From an uncultured Gammaproteobacteria bacterium (GTDB taxonomy: Bacteria > Pseudomonadota > Gammaproteobacteria > DRLM01), in the NCBI GenBank assembly GCA_947259075.1, contig CAMYKQ010000062.1:1-64000 (forward strand): a stretch of DNA of 64,000 nt, given 5' to 3'. Below are positions 1-10,005 of the stretch, in pieces. How positions within the stretch are numbered: position 1 is the stretch's first letter; every line of letters starts with the position of its first letter. The notes beneath the pieces are model-generated. The model was given only the letters and a program-made list of their open reading frames with translations. It did no database searches and was not told the DNA's origin. The position numbers and the translations under genes are program-made.

Positions 1-2148
1 CTGCGCGTGGCGCCGGCGCGGTTCGCCCCCGATGCGCCGGCCAGCGGCGTGCCCGCGCGCGGCACGGCCTGGGCCGATGCGCGTTTGCTCGGTGAGTTGA
101 ATCTGGAGGTGGGCGGGCGCGTGCAACTCGGCGCGCTGGAATTGACGATCAGCGCGGTCATCAGTCATGAGCCGGATCGCGGCGGCTCTTTGTTCAGCAT
201 CGCCCCGCGGCTGCTCATCAACGACGCCGATGTCGCGGCCACCGGTTTGCTGGCGCCGGGCAGCCGCGTGCGTTACCGCTTGCTGGTGGCGGGCGAGACG
301 CAGGTGGTGGCCGCGTACCGCCGCGCCATCGAGCCGGGTCTGCGCCAGGGCGAGCGGGTGGAATCGGTGGAAGAGGGCCGGCCCGAGATGCGCAGCGCCT
401 TGGAGCGGGCGCGGCAATTTCTCGGCTTGGCGAGCATGGTGAGTGTGATGCTGGCGGGGGTGGCCATCGCCGCCGCCACGCGCCGCTTCGTCACGCGCCA
501 TCTCGATCACGTCGCCATTTTGCGCACCTTGGGCGCGACGCAAGCGGTGATACTCCGCGCCTATCTGTGGCAGATGTTGAGCTTGGCGCTGCTGGCCAGC
601 GCCGTGGGTTGCGCGGCAGGTTACGCGGCGCAGCTGGTCTTGGCCGATGTGCTCGGCAGCTTGGCCGCGGCGGTGTTGCCCGCGCCCTCGTGGTGGCCGC
701 TGGCCTCGGGTATGGCGGCGGGTTTAATCACCGTGCTCGGTTTTTCCTTGCCGCCTTTATTGCATCTGCGCCAAGTGCCGACCTTGCGCGTATTGCGCCG
801 TGAGATGGGCGCGATGCCCGGGCCCAGCGCCGCGGCCTATGGCTTGGGCCTGGCGGCGCTGGCCGCCTTGATTCTGTGGCAGGCGGGAAATCCGCGTTTG
901 GGACTGTATGTGCTCGCGGGCGGCGCCGCGACGGTGGCGGCGCTGGCGCTAACGGCGCGGGCCATTTTGTTTTTGCTCGGCCGCGCGCAGAGCCGCATGG
1001 GCGGGGTGTGGCGTTTCGGTATCGCCAATATGGTGCGGCGTTCGCGGGGCAGCGTGTCGCAAGTGGTGGCCTTTGGTTTGGGCCTGCTGGCGCTGCTGCT
1101 GCTGGCGGTGGTGCGCGTGGATTTGCTGGCGGCTTGGGACGCGAGTCTGCCGCGTGAGGCGCCGAATCGCTTCGTGATTAATATCCAGCCGCAACAGGTG
1201 GACGCGGTGCGGGCCTTTTTCCGCGACGAGGGCCTGGGCGAGGCGCAACTATTTCCCATGGTGCGCGGCCGCTTGCTGGCGGTCGACGCCGCGCCGGTGG
1301 CGCCGGAGAATTACGGCGATGAGCGGGCGCAGCGTTTGGTGGAGCGCGAGTTCAATCTGTCCTGGGCGAGCGAGATGCAAGCGGATAATACGCTGGTGGC
1401 CGGGCGGTGGTGGCGGGGCGATGAAGACGAGGCGCTGTTGTCGGTGGAGGAGGGCATCGCCCAGACCTTGGGCCTGAAATTGGACGATACGCTCACTTTT
1501 CAGATCGGCGGCGAGACCTTCAGCGCCCGCATCGTCAATCTGCGCAAGGTGGAGTGGGACAGCTTTCACGTCAATTTTTTCGTGATCGCCTCGCCGGGGA
1601 GTTTGGAAAATTATCCCGCCACTTATATCACCAGCTTTTATCTGCCGCCCGCCTCGTTTGAAAGTTTGAGCCGTTTGGTGCAGCGTTTTCCCAATGCCAC
1701 GGTGATTGATGTCGCGGCGATCATGAGCCAGGTGCGTCAAGTCATCGACCGGGTGGTGCTGGCGATGGAGTATGTCTTCATCTTCACCGTGTTGGCGGGG
1801 CTGATGGTGTTGTTCGCGGCGATTCAAGCCACGCTCGACGAGCGTTTACTTGAGGGCGCGTTGCTGCGTACTTTGGGCGCGGGCCGCCGCCAAGTGCAAG
1901 CAGGGGTGCTGATCGAGTTCGCCGGCACTGGCGCGGTGGCCGGTTTGGTGGCGGCCTCCGCCGCGGCGCTTTTGGGCTATGTGCTGGCCGAGCGGTTTTT
2001 CAAGGTCGAGTACAGCCTCAATCCGGGTTTGTGGCTGTGGGGCGTGGCTGGCGGGGCCTTGGTGGTGGGCGTGGCCGGTTGGCTGGGCACGCGCTTCATC
2101 GTGCGCCGCCCGCCGTGGCAAAGCTTGCGCCTCATACAAGGTCAATGA
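1..2148 (+). CDS. FtsX-type ABC transporter permease, YbbP-like (5' end outside window)
   Basis: The frame is open from the first base, so the N-terminus is missing; 715 codons remain. The protein alternates soluble domains with clusters of hydrophobic segments: one group near residues 140-265, another near 275-370, and a final trio near 585-705. The repeated LRTLGA-type loop (LRTLGATQAV early, LRTLGAGRRQ late) is the usual hallmark of duplicated FtsX/MacB permease domains. Large permeases of this kind work in the inner membrane with a LolD/YbbA-like ATPase, extruding or transferring lipophilic or envelope components rather than importing solutes. The ATPase partner is presumably just upstream, off the window. 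Substrate unknown. Confidence 0.85.
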   Translation: MRVAPARFAPDAPASGVPARGTAWADARLLGELNLEVGGRVQLGALELTISAVISHEPDRGGSLFSIAPRLLINDADVAATGLLAPGSRVRYRLLVAGETQVVAAYRRAIEPGLRQGERVESVEEGRPEMRSALERARQFLGLASMVSVMLAGVAIAAATRRFVTRHLDHVAILRTLGATQAVILRAYLWQMLSLALLASAVGCAAGYAAQLVLADVLGSLAAAVLPAPSWWPLASGMAAGLITVLGFSLPPLLHLRQVPTLRVLRREMGAMPGPSAAAYGLGLAALAALILWQAGNPRLGLYVLAGGAATVAALALTARAILFLLGRAQSRMGGVWRFGIANMVRRSRGSVSQVVAFGLGLLALLLLAVVRVDLLAAWDASLPREAPNRFVINIQPQQVDAVRAFFRDEGLGEAQLFPMVRGRLLAVDAAPVAPENYGDERAQRLVEREFNLSWASEMQADNTLVAGRWWRGDEDEALLSVEEGIAQTLGLKLDDTLTFQIGGETFSARIVNLRKVEWDSFHVNFFVIASPGSLENYPATYITSFYLPPASFESLSRLVQRFPNATVIDVAAIMSQVRQVIDRVVLAMEYVFIFTVLAGLMVLFAAIQATLDERLLEGALLRTLGAGRRQVQAGVLIEFAGTGAVAGLVAASAAALLGYVLAERFFKVEYSLNPGLWLWGVAGGALVVGVAGWLGTRFIVRRPPWQSLRLIQGQ

Positions 2149-2218
2149 GCGGCCGATTGTTCAAGGGGGGGCGGCGTGTTATCGTCCCCGCAATCGCATA
2201 AAAAATAAGGAGGCGGGC

Positions 2219-2956
2219 ATGGGCCGTTGGTTATTCATGGTGTTGAGCGTATGCATGATGACCGCCGCGCAGGCGGAAGAGGGTGTGCGTGGACAGGTGA
2301 TGACACTGACGACGGCGTACGGCACCCATTTCGAGGCCTATGCCGCCGGCCCCGAAGACGCCAAGCTGGCGGTGCTGCTGCTGCACGACCGTTTCGGCAT
2401 GAGCCAGCAGCTGCGCGAATGGACCGAGCGCTTCGCCGGCGTGGGTTACCGCGCGCTGGCGGTGGATATGTACGACGGCCGCCGCGCGAAGAAGTGGGAT
2501 CATGCCACCGCCATCATGCACTCTATCGATCCGGTGTGGTCCGAAGCCAATGTCGCGGCGGCCTTGCATTACCTCAAAGAAGGTGGACGCAAGGTGGTGG
2601 TGATGGGCTGGGATTACGGCGCCACCCAAGCCCTGCTCGCCACCTTGGCCGCGCCCGCCGAGGTGGATGCCACCGTGGTGAATTACCCCACTGCCTTGGT
2701 GACTGACCAGCTGCGTTTGCAGACTATCGCCAATCCGGTGCTGGTGGTGGTGGCCGAGCGTGATGAGGAATTGGGCGTGGAGCAGATTCTCGCTTTCAAA
2801 GACGGTATGAGTAAGACCCGCGTCGAGTTCAATGTCATGGGGCTGGACGCGCAGCGCGGTTTCGTCAATCCCCTCAGCGGCCACTTTGACGGCAACGCCA
2901 CCACCACGGTGTGGGATGTCACTCAGGATTTTCTCGCGCGGTATATTTCGCCTTAG
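2219..2956 (+). CDS. Dienelactone-hydrolase-family protein with substituted catalytic residues
   Basis: 245 residues from an ATG preceded by AAGGAGG at 2207-2213; longer in-frame starts reach back into the permease gene and lack such a site. Residues 1-19 look like a signal peptide ending at AQA-EE, so export to the periplasm is likely. The rest follows the alpha/beta-hydrolase pattern of dienelactone hydrolases (LLLHDRFG, GYRALAVDMYDG). The nucleophile elbow reads G-W-D-Y-G, placing Asp132 where the family has Cys, and the usual A-x-H-G-F near the C-terminus is A-Q-R-G-F, so the catalytic His is Arg213. Asp182 could be the third member. Normal dienelactone hydrolysis is therefore doubtful; it may be a pseudoenzyme or use different chemistry. 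Confidence 0.75.
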   Translation: MGRWLFMVLSVCMMTAAQAEEGVRGQVMTLTTAYGTHFEAYAAGPEDAKLAVLLLHDRFGMSQQLREWTERFAGVGYRALAVDMYDGRRAKKWDHATAIMHSIDPVWSEANVAAALHYLKEGGRKVVVMGWDYGATQALLATLAAPAEVDATVVNYPTALVTDQLRLQTIANPVLVVVAERDEELGVEQILAFKDGMSKTRVEFNVMGLDAQRGFVNPLSGHFDGNATTTVWDVTQDFLARYISP

Positions 2957-3120
2957 TCCGCCGCGGCGCGGGATCGGCCGCGGCAAGATGATGTCCGCTC
3001 ATTAGCCGAGAAAAGGCGGGCGCCTTCAGTCCTCTTTCTTCCCTTATGCGTGAAAATCCAGCTGAGTGCTTAAGCCGTGATTTAAACTTATCCGTACACT
3101 CTCCTCAATACCAGACTGCC

Positions 3121-4842
3121 ATGAAATACTCCGCTACTTTGTTCGCCACTTTATGTTTGATCTCTAGCTTCTGCGTCACGCCAAGCTGGGCGGAAGAGCG
3201 CGGCGGAGATGTTGCCGTGCCAGCGAATCAGGCCGCGGCTAAATCCGACACCTGGCGCCATTTTGAAAATCTAGTGAGCACCATCAACGACGCGCGCGAA
3301 GAAATGGCCGTGCTGCGTAAAGAGTTGCAAGACACCAGCGACGAATTAGAACAGGAACGGATACGCGCGGATTTGAAGCGTCTGGCGGCGGATATCGAAT
3401 CGCTGCAATCGGCGTGGGAGATGTGGGCCACGGGCGGGGTGGATACGCAGTTGTTCACGCCTAAGCCCGATCAGAAATTCGATTGGCGCGAAGAGTTGCA
3501 GTCGGTGTTCGAGCCCATCGTGGTGGAGCTGCGGCGGTTGACGGAGCGGCCGCGCAAGATCGAGCGCTTGCGTTCGGAACAGGCGTTTTATCAGCAGCGT
3601 TACGCCGTGGCCGAGGCGGCGCTGAAGAGTATCGTCGATTACAAAAAGAATGCGCCGACGGCGGATTTGACCGCGGCCTTCGCGGCCTTGGAATCCCGTT
3701 GGCAAAAACGCCGCGATGATTTACACAGCCGTTTGCAATTGACCAATTTCGAATTGGAAGAGCTGCTGGCGCCGAGCCGTCCGGCGGAGGAAAAGGCCGG
3801 TGAGGCCTTGCAGGAATTGCTGAGCGGACGCTTGGTCAATCTGCTGCTGGCGCTGCTGGCGGCGGCGCTCACTTACGGCGGCTTGTGGCTGCTCAACCGG
3901 ACGTATTCGCAGTATATGCTGCGCCGCGGCCGCAAACGGCCGTTTCTCGCCCGGGCGGCCCATCTGGCTTTCGTCTTGGTGGCGCTGATTCTCGCCCTGT
4001 TCGCGGCGATGGCGGTGTTGTATGTGCGCGGTGATTGGATCCTGCTCGGCCTGCTGTTGATCGTGCTGGTGGGCGCGGCGCTGACCTTGCAACGTTCCTT
4101 GCCCGGCTACCTCAAAGAGGCCAAGGTGCTGCTCAATATCGGTCCGGTGCGCGAGGGCGAGCGCGTGATCTACAACGGTCTGCCGTGGAAGGTGCAGGCC
4201 TTGAATATGTATTCGACCCTGGTCAACCCGCTGTTGCGCGGCGGGCGGGTGCTGTTGCCGGTGAGCGAATTGAGCAATCTGGTATCGCGGCGTTACGAGG
4301 AGAGCGAGCCGTGGTTTCCAAGCCGGGAAAATGATTTCGTGGTCTTGAGCGACGCCACTTACGGGCGGGTGCTGCAGCAGACCCCCGAGCTGGTGCAGCT
4401 GCGGGTCGCCGGTGCGATCAAGACCTATCCGGCCGGCGCATTTTTAGATCATCAGCCGCAGAATCTCTCGCTGGAGGGTTTCGCGGTGTTTTCGACTTTC
4501 GGCGTGGATTATCAACATCAGGCCGCGGTGACCGAGGCGGTGCGGGCGAGTTTAGAGGCGCATATCCGCGCCCAGCTTCAAGCCTCGCCCTATGGCGCCT
4601 ATTTGAAGGATTGCCTGGTTGAATTCAACGCGGCGGCGGCCTCGTCGCTGGATTTTTTCCTCTGGGCTGCATTTAATGGCGAGGCGGCGGAATTTTATTA
4701 CCGCATCCGCCGTTTATTGCAGCGTTTGGCGGTGGAGGCCTGTAATGCCCATGGCTGGGTCATCCCCTTCAATCAGGTCACCGTGCACATGGCCGCGGGC
4801 GGGGCGCTGGCGCCAGACGGCGCTACGGACAAAACAGCTTGA
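3121..4842 (+). CDS. MscS-family mechanosensitive channel protein with long periplasmic N-terminus
   Basis: Starting at the ATG at 3121 gives 573 residues opening with a clear signal peptide (hydrophobic stretch, then PSWAEE); an in-frame ATG at 3046 would put 25 polar residues before it and is less likely. After the signal comes a charged, probably coiled-coil region (about residues 35-240), then hydrophobic segments near 245-345, then a soluble domain resembling the MscS beta domain and C-terminal alpha/beta domain. It ends in a basic-aromatic stretch with IPFNQVTVHM, typical of MscS relatives. Likely an inner-membrane channel that opens under membrane tension. A promoter and terminator-like hairpins separate it from ilvI. 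Confidence 0.75.
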   Translation: MKYSATLFATLCLISSFCVTPSWAEERGGDVAVPANQAAAKSDTWRHFENLVSTINDAREEMAVLRKELQDTSDELEQERIRADLKRLAADIESLQSAWEMWATGGVDTQLFTPKPDQKFDWREELQSVFEPIVVELRRLTERPRKIERLRSEQAFYQQRYAVAEAALKSIVDYKKNAPTADLTAAFAALESRWQKRRDDLHSRLQLTNFELEELLAPSRPAEEKAGEALQELLSGRLVNLLLALLAAALTYGGLWLLNRTYSQYMLRRGRKRPFLARAAHLAFVLVALILALFAAMAVLYVRGDWILLGLLLIVLVGAALTLQRSLPGYLKEAKVLLNIGPVREGERVIYNGLPWKVQALNMYSTLVNPLLRGGRVLLPVSELSNLVSRRYEESEPWFPSRENDFVVLSDATYGRVLQQTPELVQLRVAGAIKTYPAGAFLDHQPQNLSLEGFAVFSTFGVDYQHQAAVTEAVRASLEAHIRAQLQASPYGAYLKDCLVEFNAAAASSLDFFLWAAFNGEAAEFYYRIRRLLQRLAVEACNAHGWVIPFNQVTVHMAAGGALAPDGATDKTA

Positions 4843-4924
4843 CCGCTCTCGGGTTTATGCTCGATCTTGGCCTGGGATTGCCCGCCGCCGCTGGCGAGGA
4901 AAAGGTCGAATATTCAGCAATCTC

Positions 4925-4953
4925 TTGACCTTCGGGTGCAATATAAGTACTGT
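4925..4953 (+). promoter_or_regulatory. Possible sigma-70 promoter for the ilv operon
   Basis: TTGACC at 4925-4930 and TACTGT at 4948-4953 are separated by 17 bases. The -35 is close to consensus and the -10 is weak but has the key A2 and T6. It would start a short leader holding two hairpins before ilvI. No open leader peptide rich in Ile, Leu or Val codons follows, so classical peptide attenuation is not supported. Confidence 0.4.
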
Positions 4954-4954
4954 T

Positions 4955-5004
4955 CCACGGTCTAGTCTTCGTGGTTTTTAACACCCGTTTTTGCGGGTTT
5001 TTTT
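4955..5004 (+). terminator. Two tandem terminator-like hairpins before ilvI
   Basis: Hairpin 1: CCACG (4955-4959) pairs with CGTGG (4970-4974), followed by TTTTTA. Hairpin 2: ACCCG (4983-4987) pairs with CGGGT (4994-4998), followed by a run of seven T ending at 5004. The second is a good intrinsic terminator for the MscS gene. Because both lie downstream of a possible ilv promoter they could also act as an attenuator. Confidence 0.6.
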
Positions 5005-5022
5005 GTCTGGGGGAGTTTTTCC

Positions 5023-6717
5023 GTGGAATTGACCGGTGCCGATATCGTCGTCCGTTGTTTGAAGGACGAAGGCGTCGAATATGTGTTTGGTTACCCGGGT
5101 GGCGCGGTACTCCACATTTATGACGCCCTCTACCGGCAAGAGGACGTCAAACATATTCTAGTGCGCCACGAACAAGGCGCCACTCACGCGGCGGACGGTT
5201 ACGCCCGTTCCACTGGCCGCCCCGGCGTGGTACTGGTGACCTCCGGTCCCGGCGCCACCAATGCGGTCACCGGCATCGCCACCGCGTATATGGACTCCAT
5301 CCCCATGGTGGTGCTCACCGGCCAGGTGCCCACGGCGCTGATCGGTAACGATGCCTTTCAAGAAGTGGACAATGTCGGCATCACCCGCCCCTGCGTCAAA
5401 CACAATTTTCTCGTCAAGGACGTGAAGGATCTGGCGGAGACGATTAAGAAGGCGTTTTATATCGCCGCCAGCGGCCGCCCCGGCCCGGTGCTGGTCGATA
5501 TCCCCAAGGACGTCACCGCCAACAAGGCCGAGTATCACTACCCGGAGTCCGTGTCGATACGCTCCTACAACCCGGTGGGCAAGGGCCATCCCGGACAGAT
5601 CAAAAAGGCGGTGGACCTGATCCTCTCCGCCAAGCGCCCGATGATTTACACCGGCGGCGGCGTGGTGCTGGGCAATGCGGCCGAGCTGCTCACCGAGATG
5701 ACCCGGCTGCTGGGTTACCCCATCACCAATACGCTGATGGGCCTGGGCGGCTATCCCGCCACGGATAAGCAATTCCTCGGCATGCTGGGCATGCACGGCA
5801 CTTACGAAGCCAATATGGCGATGCACCATTGCGATGTCTTGATCGCCATCGGCGCGCGCTTCGATGACCGCGTCACCGGCAACATCGAGAAATTCTGTCC
5901 CACCGCCGAGATCGTCCACGTCGACATCGATCCGGCTTCGATCTCGAAGAACGTGAAGGTCGACGTACCCATCGTCGGCGCCGTCGACAGCGTGCTGGCC
6001 GATATGATCCGTTTGCTGCGCGCCGTCGAACGCAAACCCGATAAAGATGCGCTGGCCGCGTGGTGGCAGCAGATCGCTGAATGGCGGTCGATAGACTGCC
6101 TCAAATTTGATGGCACCAGCGACGTCATCAAACCTCAATTCGTCGTGCAGAAACTCTATGAGGTCACCGGTGGCGATGCTTACGTCACCTCCGACGTCGG
6201 TCAGCATCAGATGTGGGCCGCGCAGTATTATAAATTCGACAAGCCGCGGCGCTGGATCAACTCCGGCGGCCTCGGCACCATGGGTTTCGGCCTGCCCGCC
6301 GCCATGGGTGTGCAGATAGCGCACCCCGGCGCCACCGTCGCCTGCGTCACCGGCGAGGGCAGTATCCAAATGTGCATTCAAGAGCTCTCTACTTGCTTGC
6401 AATATAAATTGCCGGTCAAGATCGTTAATCTAAACAATCGATATCTGGGCATGGTGCGTCAATGGCAAGAGTTCTTTTATCAGGGCCGCTACGCCATGTC
6501 GTACATGGACTCACTCCCCGATTTCGTCAAGCTGGCGGAGGCTTATGGCCATGTCGGCATGCTCATCGACAAACCCGGTGATGTCGAAGGCGCCTTGAAA
6601 GAGGCGATGGCGCTGAAGGATCGCTTGGTGTTCCTCGATTTCATCACCGACCAAAACGAAAACGTCTATCCCATGATCCCGGCCGGCGCCGGGCTCAATG
6701 AAATGATTCTGGTGTAA
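5023..6717 (+). CDS. ilvI: Acetolactate synthase, large catalytic subunit
   Basis: 564 residues from a GTG start preceded by GGGGAG. Condenses two pyruvates, or pyruvate with 2-oxobutyrate, in the first common step of Val/Leu/Ile synthesis, using ThDP, Mg and FAD. The N-terminal ThDP-PYR domain has [15 protein letters not shown] with the activating glutamate at E50 ([17 protein letters not shown]). The middle domain has [10 protein letters not shown], and the C-terminal ThDP-PP domain has [16 protein letters not shown] and [13 protein letters not shown]. The cofactor motif carries Glu in place of the more common Asp in GDG, a variant I recall from other gammaproteobacterial IlvI. Length fits IlvI. 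The regulatory subunit gene follows after 5 bases. Confidence 0.97.
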   Translation: MELTGADIVVRCLKDEGVEYVFGYPGGAVLHIYDALYRQEDVKHILVRHEQGATHAADGYARSTGRPGVVLVTSGPGATNAVTGIATAYMDSIPMVVLTGQVPTALIGNDAFQEVDNVGITRPCVKHNFLVKDVKDLAETIKKAFYIAASGRPGPVLVDIPKDVTANKAEYHYPESVSIRSYNPVGKGHPGQIKKAVDLILSAKRPMIYTGGGVVLGNAAELLTEMTRLLGYPITNTLMGLGGYPATDKQFLGMLGMHGTYEANMAMHHCDVLIAIGARFDDRVTGNIEKFCPTAEIVHVDIDPASISKNVKVDVPIVGAVDSVLADMIRLLRAVERKPDKDALAAWWQQIAEWRSIDCLKFDGTSDVIKPQFVVQKLYEVTGGDAYVTSDVGQHQMWAAQYYKFDKPRRWINSGGLGTMGFGLPAAMGVQIAHPGATVACVTGEGSIQMCIQELSTCLQYKLPVKIVNLNNRYLGMVRQWQEFFYQGRYAMSYMDSLPDFVKLAEAYGHVGMLIDKPGDVEGALKEAMALKDRLVFLDFITDQNENVYPMIPAGAGLNEMILV

Positions 6718-6722
6718 GCGCG

Positions 6723-7214
6723 ATGCGGCATATCATCTCTATTCTTTTGGAAAACGAGGCCGGTGCCTTGAGCCGGGTCGCGGGTCTGTTCTCGGCCCGG
6801 GGTTACAATATTCAATCACTCACCGTGGCGCCGACCGAAGACCCGTCGCTGTCACGCATGACCTTGGTCACCGCCGGTTCCGACGATATCATCGAGCAGA
6901 TCACCAAGCAGCTCAATAAGCTGGTGGACGTGGTGAAACTGGTGGATTTGACCGAAGGACCGCACATCGAGCGCGAAATGATGCTGGTGAAGGTTAATGC
7001 GGCCGGTGAGGCGCGGAACGAACTCAAACGCCTCACGGATATTTTCCGTGGACGCATCATCGACGTCACCGCTACTACCTACGTGATCGAGCTGACCGGC
7101 ACGGGCGATAAACTGGATGCCTTTATCGAAGCGGTGGGCACGGGGGTCATTATGGAAGCCGTGCGTTCCGGCGTGTCCGGCATCGCCCGCGGCGAAAAGA
7201 GTCTGCATCTGTGA
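6723..7214 (+). CDS. ilvH: Acetolactate synthase, small regulatory subunit
   Basis: 163 residues, the length of E. coli IlvH. The N-terminal ACT domain reads RHIISILLENEAGALSRVAG with SARGYNIQSLTVAPTED, the valine-binding fold that gives feedback inhibition. The second half (ALS_ss_C domain) includes REMMLVKVNA and FRGRIIDVT. It binds IlvI and is needed for full activity and valine sensitivity. It starts 5 bases after the ilvI stop, so the two are co-transcribed and probably translationally coupled. Confidence 0.96.
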   Translation: MRHIISILLENEAGALSRVAGLFSARGYNIQSLTVAPTEDPSLSRMTLVTAGSDDIIEQITKQLNKLVDVVKLVDLTEGPHIEREMMLVKVNAAGEARNELKRLTDIFRGRIIDVTATTYVIELTGTGDKLDAFIEAVGTGVIMEAVRSGVSGIARGEKSLHL

Positions 7215-7235
7215 TGTATATGTCCGGACGCCCAC

Positions 7236-7241
7236 TATAAT
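7236..7241 (+). promoter_or_regulatory. Perfect -10 element upstream of ilvC
   Basis: TATAAT at 7236-7241 is a consensus -10 box in otherwise GC-rich DNA between ilvH and ilvC. No convincing -35 lies 17 bases upstream. It suggests ilvC can be transcribed separately from ilvIH. Confidence 0.4.
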
Positions 7242-7252
7242 TGTGTTTAACC

Positions 7253-7287
7253 GCCGCCGGACATGCCTCCGGCGGCCTCGTATTTTT
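7253..7287 (+). terminator. Hairpin between ilvH and ilvC
   Basis: GCCGCCGGA (7253-7261) pairs perfectly with TCCGGCGGC (7268-7276), loop of six, followed by CTCGTATTTTT. The T run starts about five bases after the stem, so this may be a partial terminator or an mRNA processing or stability element that separates ilvC dosage from ilvIH. Confidence 0.5.
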
Positions 7288-7289
7288 AG

Positions 7290-8327
<1,038 letters not shown>

Positions 8328-8360
8328 TCGCCGCGTGGTTCCGCCGGAGTTGAAGCAATG

Positions 8361-8400
8361 ACCCGTGGCGGCCTTGAGCCGGCCACGGGTTTATCTTTTT
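8361..8400 (+). terminator. Intrinsic terminator after ilvC
   Basis: ACCCGTGGC (8361-8369) pairs with GCCACGGGT (8382-8390), followed by TTATCTTTTT. Sits between ilvC and the psd-like gene, so the phospholipid genes probably have their own promoter. Confidence 0.7.
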
Positions 8401-8452
8401 CTGGCCGCCACCGCGCGTTATGCGCCGTGGCGCTACATAACCTAGGTCTATA

Positions 8453-9154
8453 ATGGTTTCACGAAGCGCGGCGCCCATTATCTTGCTTGCTACGGCCGCG
8501 GCTTTCGTGGCATTTGTCTTATGCGGCTGGCGCTGTGCTACACCCTTACTGCTACTAATAGCACTGCTCGTGTATTTTTTTCGCGATCCGCCTCGTGAGG
8601 TTCCGCCCGCGCCTTTGGGTATAGTGAGCCCCGTCGATGGCCGGGTGCGGCTGGTGGAACTGGTGCGCGATCCCTATCTCAACCGCGATGCTTATAAAAT
8701 CGGCATCCGCATGCAGTGGTGGGGGCCGTATATCACCCGCGGTCCCACTGAAGGCAAAATTGCGCAGCAATGGTATTTACCGCAAGGTTTGAACCCGCGC
8801 GATTTACCCGGCGCCGATACGGCCAGTATCGCCAGCGACGCGCGGCCGCGTCAGGCGCGTTACGCGATGATGGTGCGTACCGATGAAGACGATGAAGTGG
8901 TGTTCGTAATGCGTGGCGCGCTGATCTCGCAACGCTTGATCTGTTTGGTGCAGGCGGGCGAGCGTATCGGCCAAGGCCAGCGTTGCGGGCTAATGCGTTT
9001 CGCGGGGACGGTCGAGGTGTATCTGCCCGCCAGCAGCCGGGTGAACGTGGCGCCGGGCGCGCCGGTGCGCGCCGGTGCGGATATCATTGCCAGCTTGGTA
9101 CATAACGCCGGGGCGGCTGACGCCGTTTCCAAAGAGGTGCTTGAGTCGTTATGA
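8453..9154 (+). CDS. Phosphatidylserine-decarboxylase-related protein lacking catalytic Ser and His
   Basis: 233 residues with a hydrophobic N-terminus (about 8-43) and the short Psd fold. The conserved SPVDGRV (59-65) keeps the Asp of the Asp-His-Ser maturation triad (D62). In working Psd of this type a region like VFNVHSNRxPVDG supplies the His; here it is WWGPYITRGPTEG with Tyr93 at that place. The self-cleavage site normally reads RFGSRVDVYLP; here it is RFAGTVEVYLP (182-192), so the Ser that becomes the pyruvoyl group is Gly185. Such a protein should not mature into a pyruvoyl enzyme. It overlaps pssA by four bases (ATGA), as true Psd genes often do, so it may have a structural or regulatory role in phosphatidylethanolamine synthesis. 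Confidence 0.75.
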   Translation: MVSRSAAPIILLATAAAFVAFVLCGWRCATPLLLLIALLVYFFRDPPREVPPAPLGIVSPVDGRVRLVELVRDPYLNRDAYKIGIRMQWWGPYITRGPTEGKIAQQWYLPQGLNPRDLPGADTASIASDARPRQARYAMMVRTDEDDEVVFVMRGALISQRLICLVQAGERIGQGQRCGLMRFAGTVEVYLPASSRVNVAPGAPVRAGADIIASLVHNAGAADAVSKEVLESL

Positions 9155-9945
9155 ACAACGAAGAAAACCAGAAACCTAAACGGCGCCGGGGGATTTATCT
9201 CCTGCCGAATCTCTTCACCACCGCCGGCTTATTCTCCGGATTTTACGCCATCGTCGCCGCGACCAATGATCGCTTCGAAGCCGCGGCGATAGCCATCTTC
9301 GTGGCCATGATCATGGACGGTTTGGACGGCCGTATCGCGCGCATGACCAATACCCAAAGCGATTTCGGCAAGGAATACGACAGCCTCTCCGATATGGTGG
9401 CCTTTGGTTTGGCGCCCGCGCTGGTGATGTACGAATGGGTGCTCTCGGGCTTCGGTAAAATCGGCTGGCTCGCCGCCTTTATTTACACTGCCGGTGCCGC
9501 GCTGCGCTTAGCGCGTTTCAACGTGCAGCATGGCGTCAGCAACAAGCGCTATTTCCAAGGCTTGGCCAGTCCCGCCGCCGCCGCCACGCTGGCGGGGCTG
9601 GTGTGGGTGGGGAATGATTTCGCCTGGCGTGATTCGTCCACGGTGGGCGTTTTAGCCGCCATGCTCACCGTGGCGGTGGCCCTGCTCATGGTGAGTAATG
9701 TGCGTTACCGCAGTTTCAAAGACGTGGACATGCGCGGCAAAGTGCCCTTCGTCGCGATAGGCGTTCTGGTATTGGTCTTCGTCACGATCTCCATCGATCC
9801 ACCGCAGGTATTATTTCTGGTCGCCTTCGGCTACGCCTTGTCCGGTCCGGTGATGACCTTGATGCAGCTGCAGCGTACTCGTGCGCGCCGCAAGGGGATG
9901 GCGGAGCGCGCTTCATCCGATGACGAGCCGCCGCCCGCGCCTTAA
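9151..9945 (+). CDS. pssA: CDP-diacylglycerol--serine O-phosphatidyltransferase
   Basis: 264 residues with several membrane helices. Transfers phosphatidyl from CDP-diacylglycerol to serine, giving phosphatidylserine. The CDP-alcohol phosphatidyltransferase signature DG(x)2AR(x)8G(x)3D(x)3D is complete: DGLDGRIARMTNTQSDFGKE followed by YDSLSD. The N-terminus YLLPNLFTTAGLFSGFYA is typical of the membrane-bound type II enzyme. Starts inside the stop codon of the psd-like gene (ATGA), implying coupled translation. The proline-rich acidic tail is not conserved. Confidence 0.93.
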   Translation: MNNEENQKPKRRRGIYLLPNLFTTAGLFSGFYAIVAATNDRFEAAAIAIFVAMIMDGLDGRIARMTNTQSDFGKEYDSLSDMVAFGLAPALVMYEWVLSGFGKIGWLAAFIYTAGAALRLARFNVQHGVSNKRYFQGLASPAAAATLAGLVWVGNDFAWRDSSTVGVLAAMLTVAVALLMVSNVRYRSFKDVDMRGKVPFVAIGVLVLVFVTISIDPPQVLFLVAFGYALSGPVMTLMQLQRTRARRKGMAERASSDDEPPPAP

Positions 9946-10005
9946 TCCGTGGCGGCGAGTCTTTACCGGACATTCTATTTTTGCTGAAACGGAACGTTTT
10001 TCAGC

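Noticed and set aside
5158-6402. 414-codon frame on the minus strand
   Set aside because: Antisense shadow of ilvI; His- and Asp-rich composition typical of reading a GC-rich gene backwards.
8438-8448. Recurrent AACCTAGGT word (also near 12519, 14040 and 44182)
   Set aside because: A rare word in GC-rich DNA found several times, but contexts differ and no mechanism is evident.
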